A stretch of 7,841 bases of DNA, taken from an uncultured Collinsella sp. (GTDB lineage: Bacteria; Actinomycetota; Coriobacteriia; Coriobacteriales; Coriobacteriaceae). Both the position numbers and the translations under genes were made by a program. The DNA lies in NCBI GenBank assembly GCA_938036665.1, contig CALHWR010000136.1:1-7841 (forward strand). Direction: 5' to 3'. A model generated the notes under the pieces. It ran no database searches. It was not told the DNA's origin and was given only the letters and a program-made list of their open reading frames with translations. Positions within the stretch are counted from its first letter, which is position 1. Every line of letters begins with the position of its first letter. Of this stretch, positions 1 through 6,005 are shown piece after piece.

Positions 1-14
1 GGAGCTTTTCCCAC

Positions 15-1022
15 ATGGCAGACATCGCATTCGAGAAGGACCTCTCCGTCGCCGAGACCGGCATCGAGGGCCTGAAGGTCGTCGACCTCGCCGTCCACGG
101 CGACTCGCGCGGCTGGTTCAAGGAGAACTGGCAGCGCGCCAAGATGACCGCCCTGGGCATCCCGGACCTCAGGGTCGTCCAGAACAACATCTCCTACAAC
201 GACAGCCGCGGCGTCACCCGCGGCATCCACGCCGAGCCCTGGGACAAGTTCATCTCGGTGGCCCGAGGCTCGGTCTTCGGCGCCTGGGTCGACCTGCGCG
301 AGGGCAGCGCCACCTACGGGAAGGTGTTCACCTGCACGCTCGACCCGAGTAAGGCCATCTACGTCCCGCGCGGCGTGGGCAACTCCTTCCAGGCCCTGGA
401 GGACGGCACCGCCTACACCTACCTGGTGGACGCCCACTGGTCCCTCGAGCTGAAGAGGACCTACACCTTCGTGAACCTCGCCGACCCCGAGCTCGCCATC
501 GAGTGGCCGATCCCGCTGGCCGAGGCCACCGTCTCCGAGGCCGACCTCAACCACCCGATGCTCGCCGACGTCGTCCCGATGGCTCCCAGGCGCACCCTCG
601 TCACCGGCTGCAACGGCCAGCTGGGCCGCGCGGTCCGAAAGCTGGCGGAGGAGCGCGGCGTCGCCAAGGACTTCGACTTCTGCGACATCGACACCTTCGA
701 CATGTCCGACCCCGACGCCTACGCGCAGTACGACTGGTCGCTCTACGGCACCGTGATCAACTGCGGCGCCTACACCGCGGTGGACAGGGCCGAGACCCCC
801 GAGGGTCGCGCCATCGCCTGGAAGGCCAACGCGACCGGCCCCGCCCTGCTCGCCCGCACCTGCTCTGAGCACGGCATCACCTTGGTCCACGTGTCCTCCG
901 ACTACGTCTTCGACGGTACCGTGGAGGTGCACGCGGAGGACGAGCCGTTCAGCCCGCTGTCCGTCTACGGCCAGACCAAGGCCGCAGGCGACATCGCCGT
1001 GGCAGGGTGCCCCCGCCACTAA
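15..1022 (+). CDS. N-terminal piece: complete RmlC-like epimerase plus N-terminal half of RmlD
   Basis: This is the 335-residue product expected if translation stops at the TAA. The RmlC cupin domain is intact. RGIH carries the likely catalytic His72, followed by Lys78; Tyr136 fits the usual general acid; Asp177 in a SEAD motif fits the His-Asp dyad partner (assignments by eye against known RmlC enzymes). The motif ADPELAIEWP (156-165) is the family's C-terminal signature. RmlD begins at ~193 with a Rossmann glycine motif (TGCNGQLG, 197-204), then SSDYVFDG (294-301) and the reductase YxxxK pair Tyr318/Lys322. The stop comes 13 residues after Lys322, so the cofactor site is present but most of the substrate-binding half is missing. 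The epimerase could still fold and work; the reductase half very probably cannot. The residue after the catalytic His is Ala rather than the Tyr/Phe-Gln of classical RmlC, typical of the fused variant as I recall it. Confidence 0.75.
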   Translation: MADIAFEKDLSVAETGIEGLKVVDLAVHGDSRGWFKENWQRAKMTALGIPDLRVVQNNISYNDSRGVTRGIHAEPWDKFISVARGSVFGAWVDLREGSATYGKVFTCTLDPSKAIYVPRGVGNSFQALEDGTAYTYLVDAHWSLELKRTYTFVNLADPELAIEWPIPLAEATVSEADLNHPMLADVVPMAPRRTLVTGCNGQLGRAVRKLAEERGVAKDFDFCDIDTFDMSDPDAYAQYDWSLYGTVINCGAYTAVDRAETPEGRAIAWKANATGPALLARTCSEHGITLVHVSSDYVFDGTVEVHAEDEPFSPLSVYGQTKAAGDIAVAGCPRH

Positions 1023-1025
1023 ATC

Positions 1026-1469
1026 ATGCGCTCCAGCTGGGTCATCGGCGAGGGGCACAACTTCGTTAAGACCATGAAGGGCCTGTCCGACCGCGTAACC
1101 GACCCGGACGACAAGCTCGAGCAGGTCACCGTCGTGGACGATCAGCTGGGCCGCCTGACCTTCACGCGCGACATGGCCGAGGCCATCTTCCACGTGCTGG
1201 GCACGCACGCGCCCTACGGCACCTACGACTGCACCGGCTCCGGTGCCGTGAAGAGCTGGGCGGACATCGCCCGCGCCGTCTTCGAGGCCGCCAACGGCAA
1301 CGGCGAGAGGGTCGTGCCGGTTTCGACCGCCGACTACTACGCGAACGCCGCCGGTCCCGTCGCCCCGCGCCCGGTCCACTCGGCGCTCGACCTGTCCAAG
1401 CTCGAGGCTGCAGGCTTCCACATGCTCGACTGGGAGGAAGAGCTGGGGGAGTACCTCAAGACGCTCTAG
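1026..1469 (+). CDS. C-terminal RmlD fragment downstream of the nonsense codon
   Basis: This 147-residue frame starts at the ATG (1026) that lies one codon after the TAA and continues the RmlD sequence in the same frame. It holds the substrate-binding half of the reductase: the RSSWVIGEG segment, VVDDQLGRLTFTRDMAEAI (the usual DQxGxPT region), an SWADIARAVFEAA helix, an RPVHSALDLSKLE segment, and the terminal DWEEEL helix. No Rossmann nucleotide motif or YxxxK pair is present, so it cannot be a reductase by itself. I see no convincing Shine-Dalgarno within 12 nt of the ATG, so expression would depend on re-initiation after the stop 3 nt earlier. It is best read as the severed 3' half of the fused gene rather than an independent gene. 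Confidence 0.6.
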   Translation: MRSSWVIGEGHNFVKTMKGLSDRVTDPDDKLEQVTVVDDQLGRLTFTRDMAEAIFHVLGTHAPYGTYDCTGSGAVKSWADIARAVFEAANGNGERVVPVSTADYYANAAGPVAPRPVHSALDLSKLEAAGFHMLDWEEELGEYLKTL

Positions 1470-1491
1470 CCGTTATTAACTTTTCGAGAGA

Positions 1492-1521
1492 AAAAGCCGC
1501 CGCTTGTTAACGGCGGCTTTT
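1492..1521. terminator. Bidirectional intrinsic terminator between convergent genes
   Basis: GCCGCCG (1496-1502) pairs perfectly with CGGCGGC (1511-1517) around an 8-nt loop, and A-run/T-run flanks (1492-1495, 1518-1521) extend the stem. On the plus strand the stem is followed by TTTTCTT, ending the rhamnose gene 22 nt after its stop. On the minus strand it is followed by TTTTTCTCTC, ending the glycosyltransferase/YfhO operon. The YfhO stop codon (1507-1509) sits in the loop, so one arm of the stem encodes the last residues of that protein. Confidence 0.85.
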
Positions 1522-3915
1522 CTTATGCCTGGCGTATAGACCCGCTGCAACAAGGGCGGCGGCGGTCGCCAGACTCACTGCAAGCCCCGCAAGGGCGCCC
1601 GGAGTCTTGTAGGTCATCACGATCTTATTCGCGCCTTTCTGCATGTTCAGGGACGACAAGCCCTTATCGGCGGCGGGCGTTAGTTCTGCGGCGGTTCCGT
1701 TTACCGTTACGTTCCAGCCCTCATCGTACGGAACGCTCAACAGCAGGTTGCCGTCATCCTTGGCGGTATACTCGCCTTCGATCCTTCCGTCCTCAAAAAC
1801 CGTCGGAACAAATTCGCTCATCTTAAGCTCGTTAATAATCTGCTCGAAAACGTCCAGATTGAGGGCGTAAAAGACCGGCTCATTGTCTTGGGGCATGTCT
1901 GTATAGCCCTCTGCGACTCCGATTGACACCGTATGCTGGCTCGGGGAGTCCGATGCATCCGCAATCTGGCGGATATTATTGTCGAATCTCCAGGCCTCGT
2001 TTCCGATCGTTCGCTGGTCGATGGTAAGGGTGACGGGCCAATAACTGCCGGCGGTCGCATCTTTGTTGATGTAGAGATACCCGATGGAACCCGACGGCAC
2101 GGTGGCGTTCCACTGCCTTAAGTTCTCGTCATCCTCCGTGTTTTTGGCCTCGATTTTGGTATAGAGCATTACCTCGCGGCCCAGGATTTTGCTGTAGAGG
2201 TCGTTTTGCTTTTCGAAGGGGCTCTCGCCCTTCAACGTGCAGTTTTGAATGTCATTGGATGTCATGACACCAACGCTGAGCGCATAGGGGTTCTCGTACA
2301 CCGCACTTGCTGTATCGGCTATTTCAGTCATTGCCGCGTATCCCGAAGGCGCGTGCTCGGCGATGGCGTACTTGACTCCCAACAGGGCATCAACGGCAAG
2401 AATGGGCTCGGCATAACGGGTCGAGAATTCGCCGACGCTGCTATATCCAAGGGAGTTGAGCAGTGCGATGGCCTGCGGATTGTTGGCAGACGAATACGAA
2501 GACAACTGGTTGTACCCAAGCGCCAAGCCTTCGTTGAGGGCGGCGCTGTCGACGCGTGTGGTTGTGCGGTCAATGCGATAGAACGACGCCGAAGTCTGGT
2601 CTTGAATGGTCGTGATAGTGTCGGTTGCGGTGGCGACATAGGCGCTGTTGGCTTTTTCGGAATAGCCTGTGTACAGCTGGTTCCACATAACATGGGCGTT
2701 GGCAAACAACTCAATGGCGGTTAGTGCCAGGAGGGGCATGATGACGACGGGGCGATAGGCTTGACGCAATTTAGGCTGGTTTTTGAGCGCATGCAGCGCG
2801 TGTCCTGCGGCCCACAGCGCAAAGAAGCTCAGCAAAAAAGCCGTGCGCGAGTAGAAGCCGTTGGGAACGCGCATGCCGCACCAGATGTACTCGAGCGGGC
2901 TCAAAACGGAGCTTGCGACCAGGATTATCGTGACGACGAGTGTTGCGATGCGCGTCTTGATCGAAACCGTGCGGTTAACCAGCAGGCTCACCGCAAGCAG
3001 CATCATGACGATGCCGCAATAGAACTGCGGTGTGCTTTCGTTGCTTACCCACATGCAGGGAAGAAAGCCCCTGATGAGCGACTTGAGGCTGGTTTTAAGT
3101 AGGGGGCCGAGTGCTAGAACGGGACCGCCCTTGGACATGGCAAGGATGGTCGGCAAAAAGGTCCAGGCGGACAGAAGCAGTCCGAGCGCGATAGCCCCGG
3201 CGAATCGCAGGGCCCGATCGAGCATGAGCTTCCAGCTAAAACCTTCTTCTGCAACATAATCGACAAATTCGACCAATACGAAGATGCAGAGGAACAGGAT
3301 GCTGATGTAGGCCGTATACCAGCAGAACATGACATTGAGCGCCGTTGCGATGACGAGGCGGATCATGCGCTGCTTGCGGATGAGCTCGTAGCATCCGTAG
3401 GCGCAGATGGGCAGCAGGATGAGGCAATCGATCCAGAGCGGGTTGCGTAGGTTGCTGATGGTCCAGCTGCAAAACGTGAACGAGAGGGAAAGCAGGAATG
3501 CTGCGGGCTTGGGTAGGTCAAAGCGCTTTTGCACATACCAAGCGCTGCTGATGTGGATGCAGCCCAGTTTGAGCGCGGAGATAACAAACACGAAGAGCGT
3601 TAGCTTGTCTGCGGGAAACAGCGCGCAGAGCAGGTTGAAGGGGCTGGCGAGGTAGTAGCTATAGAGCCCCCATGTGTTCATGCCGAGTCCTTGCGAGAAG
3701 GAATAGCGAAGGCTTGCCTCGCCTAAAAGGACGCGCCGGAACCAAGCAAAGAAGTCGATGTATTGGTATTTGAGATCGTTGGTGAGAAACGAGTTGTCGC
3801 CAAAGGGGTAGACATGCCCTGCCACTGCAAGTGCGACAAAGAGTGCGACGGAAAATGCGAAGCAGGCGGCGTAGAACGCCACATTCTTGAGCGTGCTGTT
3901 ATTGGGCCGTGTCAT
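1507..3915 (-). CDS. YfhO-family membrane protein, probable GT-C glycosyltransferase
   Basis: This 802-residue protein matches the YfhO family (Pfam YfhO) in its signature regions: YPFGDNSFLTNDLKYQY (~36-52) after the first membrane helix, then LRYSFSQGLGMNTWGLYSYYLASPFNLL. About a dozen hydrophobic segments fill residues 12-405. A large, probably extracytoplasmic domain follows (~411-771), then one last helix (~773-795) with a basic tail HKKSRR. YfhO of Bacillus subtilis and its Listeria relatives move sugar from an undecaprenyl-phosphate carrier onto lipoteichoic acid; the acceptor here is not known. I chose ATG 3915 because GAGGA lies 6 nt upstream and the protein then begins just before helix 1. 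A longer GTG start at 3993 would add 26 polar residues and overlap the upstream gene by 95 nt with only a weak GGGA site. With ATG 3915 the overlap is 17 nt, which suggests translational coupling. Confidence is high for family, moderate for activity. Confidence 0.88.
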   Translation of the reverse strand: MTRPNNSTLKNVAFYAACFAFSVALFVALAVAGHVYPFGDNSFLTNDLKYQYIDFFAWFRRVLLGEASLRYSFSQGLGMNTWGLYSYYLASPFNLLCALFPADKLTLFVFVISALKLGCIHISSAWYVQKRFDLPKPAAFLLSLSFTFCSWTISNLRNPLWIDCLILLPICAYGCYELIRKQRMIRLVIATALNVMFCWYTAYISILFLCIFVLVEFVDYVAEEGFSWKLMLDRALRFAGAIALGLLLSAWTFLPTILAMSKGGPVLALGPLLKTSLKSLIRGFLPCMWVSNESTPQFYCGIVMMLLAVSLLVNRTVSIKTRIATLVVTIILVASSVLSPLEYIWCGMRVPNGFYSRTAFLLSFFALWAAGHALHALKNQPKLRQAYRPVVIMPLLALTAIELFANAHVMWNQLYTGYSEKANSAYVATATDTITTIQDQTSASFYRIDRTTTRVDSAALNEGLALGYNQLSSYSSANNPQAIALLNSLGYSSVGEFSTRYAEPILAVDALLGVKYAIAEHAPSGYAAMTEIADTASAVYENPYALSVGVMTSNDIQNCTLKGESPFEKQNDLYSKILGREVMLYTKIEAKNTEDDENLRQWNATVPSGSIGYLYINKDATAGSYWPVTLTIDQRTIGNEAWRFDNNIRQIADASDSPSQHTVSIGVAEGYTDMPQDNEPVFYALNLDVFEQIINELKMSEFVPTVFEDGRIEGEYTAKDDGNLLLSVPYDEGWNVTVNGTAAELTPAADKGLSSLNMQKGANKIVMTYKTPGALAGLAVSLATAAALVAAGLYARHKKSRR

Positions 3916-4867
3916 CAGATTCCTCGTTGGATTCTCGAATGATATAGATGGGACGTCGCTTGGTTTCCAAGTAGGCTTTTGCCAAGTATTCACCTATGAT
4001 TCCCAGGCACAGAAGCTGCATGCCGCCAAACAGCGTTATGAGGCAGGCGAGCGACGGCCATCCACCGACGGGGTCGCCCCAGACAAGCGTCTTTACTAGG
4101 ATGACGACGAATCCCAGAATAGCGATGAGGCAGAAGACGATACCCGTGAGGGCGGCGAGGGAGAGCGGTGCCGTGGAAAACGCGACGATACCGTCGATGG
4201 AATAAAGGAGCAGCGACCAAAAGCTCCATTTGGTCTCGCCGGCCACGCGGTTGACGTTTACGTAGGGGAGCCATTTGGTCTTGAAGCCGACCCAGCCGTA
4301 AATGCCCTTGGAGAATCGGTTGTATTCGCCCATGGAGATGATGGCGTTGACCATAGGCCGCTTCATGAGCCTAAAATCGCGTGCTCCGTCGACGATGTCG
4401 GCCTTGGAAATGCGGTTGATGATCTTGTAGAACATACGGGCACAGAACGACCTGATGGGAGGCTCGCCTTCGCGGGTGGTCCTGCGCGTTGCGACGTTGT
4501 CGTAGTCTTCGGTTTGCAAGATCTCGTACATCTGCGGCAGGAGCGAGGGCGGGTCCTGCATGTCGGCATCCATGGTGGCGACATAGTCGCCCTTTGCGTG
4601 CTGGAGTCCGGCGAGTAGTGCCGCCTCCTTGCCAAAGTTGCGCGAGAAAGAGTGCCAGCGGATGGCGTATGGATGCGCCGCCGCGGCTTCTGCCTTCATG
4701 ACGGCGAGCGTTTTGTCTGCCGAGCCATCGTCGATGAGGACTGCCTCAAAGGAGATGCCGGGGTCTTGCTGGGTCATGATGCGAACGACGCCATCGAACT
4801 CTTTGAGAAAGATCGGAAGTGATTCCTGCTCGTTGTAACACGGCACGACGATGGAGATGAGCGGCAT
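3899..4867 (-). CDS. GT2 glycosyltransferase, CsbB/GtrB-like undecaprenyl-phosphate sugar synthase
   Basis: This 322-residue enzyme has the layout of bacterial DPM1-like GT2 proteins: a cytoplasmic GT-A domain (~1-228) followed by two membrane helices (~231-259 and ~272-297) and a short polar tail. Visible motifs are VVPCYNEQESL at the N terminus, LIDDGSADKT (44-53), SRNFGKEAALLAGL (75-88), the metal-binding DAD (100-102) in MDADMQDPP, and RDFRLMKR (163-170). Proteins of this layout (CsbB, GtrB, YkoT) transfer a sugar from a nucleotide donor to undecaprenyl phosphate at the inner face of the membrane. The sugar cannot be read from sequence. It lies directly upstream of the YfhO gene and overlaps it by 17 nt, the pairing seen in three-component glycosylation systems, so it is the best candidate donor enzyme for YfhO. 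Start ATG 4867 is preceded by GAGAGGT, which lies in the last codons of the upstream gene. Confidence 0.9.
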   Translation of the reverse strand: MPLISIVVPCYNEQESLPIFLKEFDGVVRIMTQQDPGISFEAVLIDDGSADKTLAVMKAEAAAAHPYAIRWHSFSRNFGKEAALLAGLQHAKGDYVATMDADMQDPPSLLPQMYEILQTEDYDNVATRRTTREGEPPIRSFCARMFYKIINRISKADIVDGARDFRLMKRPMVNAIISMGEYNRFSKGIYGWVGFKTKWLPYVNVNRVAGETKWSFWSLLLYSIDGIVAFSTAPLSLAALTGIVFCLIAILGFVVILVKTLVWGDPVGGWPSLACLITLFGGMQLLCLGIIGEYLAKAYLETKRRPIYIIRESNEESDDTAQ

Positions 4868-4873
4868 GGCGGT

Positions 4874-5845
4874 CTACCTCTCGCTTGGCTTGGAAGTAGG
4901 GTGGCCGGGCTGGTCGTCGTAGGCGTATTTGCTGTACACGTTGACCTCCCACTGCTTTTTTTCGACCTTTGCCACGGAATCCAGGATGAATCCGGTCGCA
5001 AGGCTCAGACCGCACAGGAACATAAACGAGGCGGCGAGTATGGCGGTGGGGAAGCGCGGGACGAGGCCGGTCTGGAAATACTCGACAACGATGGGCATGC
5101 CCAGGGCGAGGCCGATCACCGCAAACAGAAGCGCGACGAAGCTGAAGAACTTCAGCGGGCGGTAGTCCTTGAACAGCGTGCCGATCATCGCGACGACTTT
5201 AATGCCGTCGCTCACGGTATTGAGCTTGGACTCGGAGCCTTCCGGACGGTCGCGGTACTCGATGGGCACATCTTTGATGCGCCAGCGGTGGTCGACGGCG
5301 TGGATCGAGAGCTCGGTTTCGATCTGGAAGCCCTCGGAAAGCACAGGGAAGGTTTTAACGAACGGGCGGCTCATGGCGCGGTAGCCGGTCATGACATCAT
5401 CGAAGCTGTAGCCATAGATCCACTTGATCATGGCGCGGACCAGATTGTTGCCAAAGCCGTGGAAAGCACGCTTGTTTTCCTCGGCGTAGGTGCCGTTGGA
5501 AAGGCGGTCGCCTACGGTCATATCGGCCGCGCCGTTGAGGATAGGCTCGCAGAGGGCCTTGGCCGCCTCGGCGGGGTAGGTGTCGTCGCCGTCGACCATC
5601 AGGTAGCAATCGGCGTCGATATCGCGAAACATCTGGCGGCACACGTTGCCCTTTCCCTGACGGGGCTCAAAGCGGACCGTGGCGCCGTGCTCGGTGGCGA
5701 TGCGTGAGGTATCGTCCGACGAGTTGTTGTCATAGACATAGACCGTCGCTTGCGGAAGCTCGCGGTGAAAGTCGTCGATGACTTTGCCGATCGTGAGGGC
5801 TTCGTTGTAGCAGGGGATGATGACGGCGATGGATTCAGAATTCAC
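4874..5845 (-). CDS. GT2 glycosyltransferase, DPM/DPG-synthase-like, membrane anchored
   Basis: This 323-residue protein has a GT2 GT-A domain (~5-228) with IIPCYNEALTIGKV, YDNNSSDDT (38-46), RQGKGNVCRQMF (62-73), and a DGDD metal site (85-88) in VDGDDTYPAEA. Later motifs are TGYRAMSR (153-160) and EGFQIETELSIHA (171-183). Two hydrophobic helices follow (~232-257 and ~266-288), then a hydrophilic tail of ~35 residues. It belongs to a GT2 branch related to dolichyl-phosphate mannose/glucose synthases and differs from its neighbour, so this is not a recent tandem duplicate. It probably loads a sugar onto a polyprenyl phosphate; sugar and acceptor are unknown. It is the first gene of the minus-strand operon. 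Start GTG 5845 has AAGGAG 6 nt upstream, and a promoter-like TATACT lies about 30 nt upstream. Its TAG stop is 6 nt before the next ATG. Confidence 0.88.
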   Translation of the reverse strand: MNSESIAVIIPCYNEALTIGKVIDDFHRELPQATVYVYDNNSSDDTSRIATEHGATVRFEPRQGKGNVCRQMFRDIDADCYLMVDGDDTYPAEAAKALCEPILNGAADMTVGDRLSNGTYAEENKRAFHGFGNNLVRAMIKWIYGYSFDDVMTGYRAMSRPFVKTFPVLSEGFQIETELSIHAVDHRWRIKDVPIEYRDRPEGSESKLNTVSDGIKVVAMIGTLFKDYRPLKFFSFVALLFAVIGLALGMPIVVEYFQTGLVPRFPTAILAASFMFLCGLSLATGFILDSVAKVEKKQWEVNVYSKYAYDDQPGHPTSKPSER

Positions 5846-5875
5846 TCAATGCTCCTTATACATTCAATCCTTGAA

Positions 5876-5904
5876 AGTATAGCCGTTTGGGCTTGGCATC
5901 CTAA
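5876..5904 (-). promoter_or_regulatory. Putative promoter of the glycosyltransferase/YfhO operon
   Basis: On the minus strand TATACT (plus-strand 5876-5881) fits a sigma-70-type -10 box, with a weak -35-like TTAGGA (5899-5904) at a 17-nt spacing. The expected transcript start near 5869 would give a leader of about 24 nt carrying AAGGAG before GTG 5845. Confidence 0.5.
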
Positions 5905-5941
5905 GATGTGGGTTAGTTCTCCAGTTTTGTTGCGCGAATCG

Positions 5942-5966
5942 TTTACATGGCCGTCGGGTCTATACT
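5942..5966 (+). promoter_or_regulatory. Putative promoter of the ABC exporter operon
   Basis: TATACT (5961-5966) is a good -10 box. The nearest -35-like hexamer, TTTACA (5942-5947), is only 13 nt away, too close for a standard promoter, and the properly spaced hexamer (around 5938-5943) is poor. An activator or an atypical sigma factor is therefore possible. The predicted start near 5973 gives a ~33-nt leader with AAAGGAG before GTG 6006, which argues against the TTG at 5973 as the start codon. Confidence 0.45.
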
Positions 5967-5990
5967 GTTCGTTTGTCAACGATTACGAGT

Positions 5991-5997
5991 AAAGGAG
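5991..5997 (+). promoter_or_regulatory. Shine-Dalgarno site deciding the permease start
   Basis: AAAGGAG lies 8 nt before GTG 6006. It would fall inside the coding region if the in-frame TTG at 5973 were used, so it fixes GTG 6006 as the likely start. Confidence 0.75.
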
Positions 5998-6005
5998 TTG
6001 CATCC

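Larger units (their letters stand above)
15..1469 (+). pseudogene. Fused RmlC-RmlD dTDP-rhamnose biosynthesis gene, interrupted by an in-frame stop
   Basis: Read through the TAA at 1020-1022, this is one 485-codon frame for a bifunctional enzyme. The first ~190 residues are an RmlC-like dTDP-4-dehydrorhamnose 3,5-epimerase. Residues ~193-484 are an RmlD-like dTDP-4-dehydrorhamnose reductase, which gives dTDP-L-rhamnose in the cytoplasm. Both halves lie in the same frame and the homology continues directly across the stop (GCPRH-stop-IMRSSWVIGEG). RmlD relatives have an ordinary residue there, so a single TAC or TAT to TAA change explains the break; no frameshift is needed. The start is ATG 15, with GGAG at 1-4 about 10 nt upstream. 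Third codon positions are almost all G or C (48 of the first 50 codons by hand count), unlike the genes to the right. A sequencing error, or readthrough producing some full-length protein, cannot be excluded. Upstream rhamnose genes, if any, lie outside the window. Confidence 0.85.

Noticed and set aside
1020..1022. Recoding of the TAA as a programmed event (selenocysteine, pyrrolysine)
   Set aside because: TAA is not the codon used for either residue (UGA and UAG respectively), and no special downstream structure is visible; a point mutation or sequencing error is simpler.
3916..3993. GTG start at 3993 for the YfhO protein
   Set aside because: It would add 26 polar residues before the first helix and overlap the upstream gene by 95 nt, while ATG 3915 has a better Shine-Dalgarno site.
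4901..5707. 268-codon plus-strand open frame opposite the first GT2 gene
   Set aside because: It mirrors a strongly supported GT2 coding frame, has no recognisable domain, and is the type of antisense frame that GC-rich codon use creates.
5973..6005. TTG start at 5973 giving an 11-residue longer permease
   Set aside because: AAAGGAG sits inside that extension at the right distance from GTG 6006, and the putative promoter would start transcription at about 5973.
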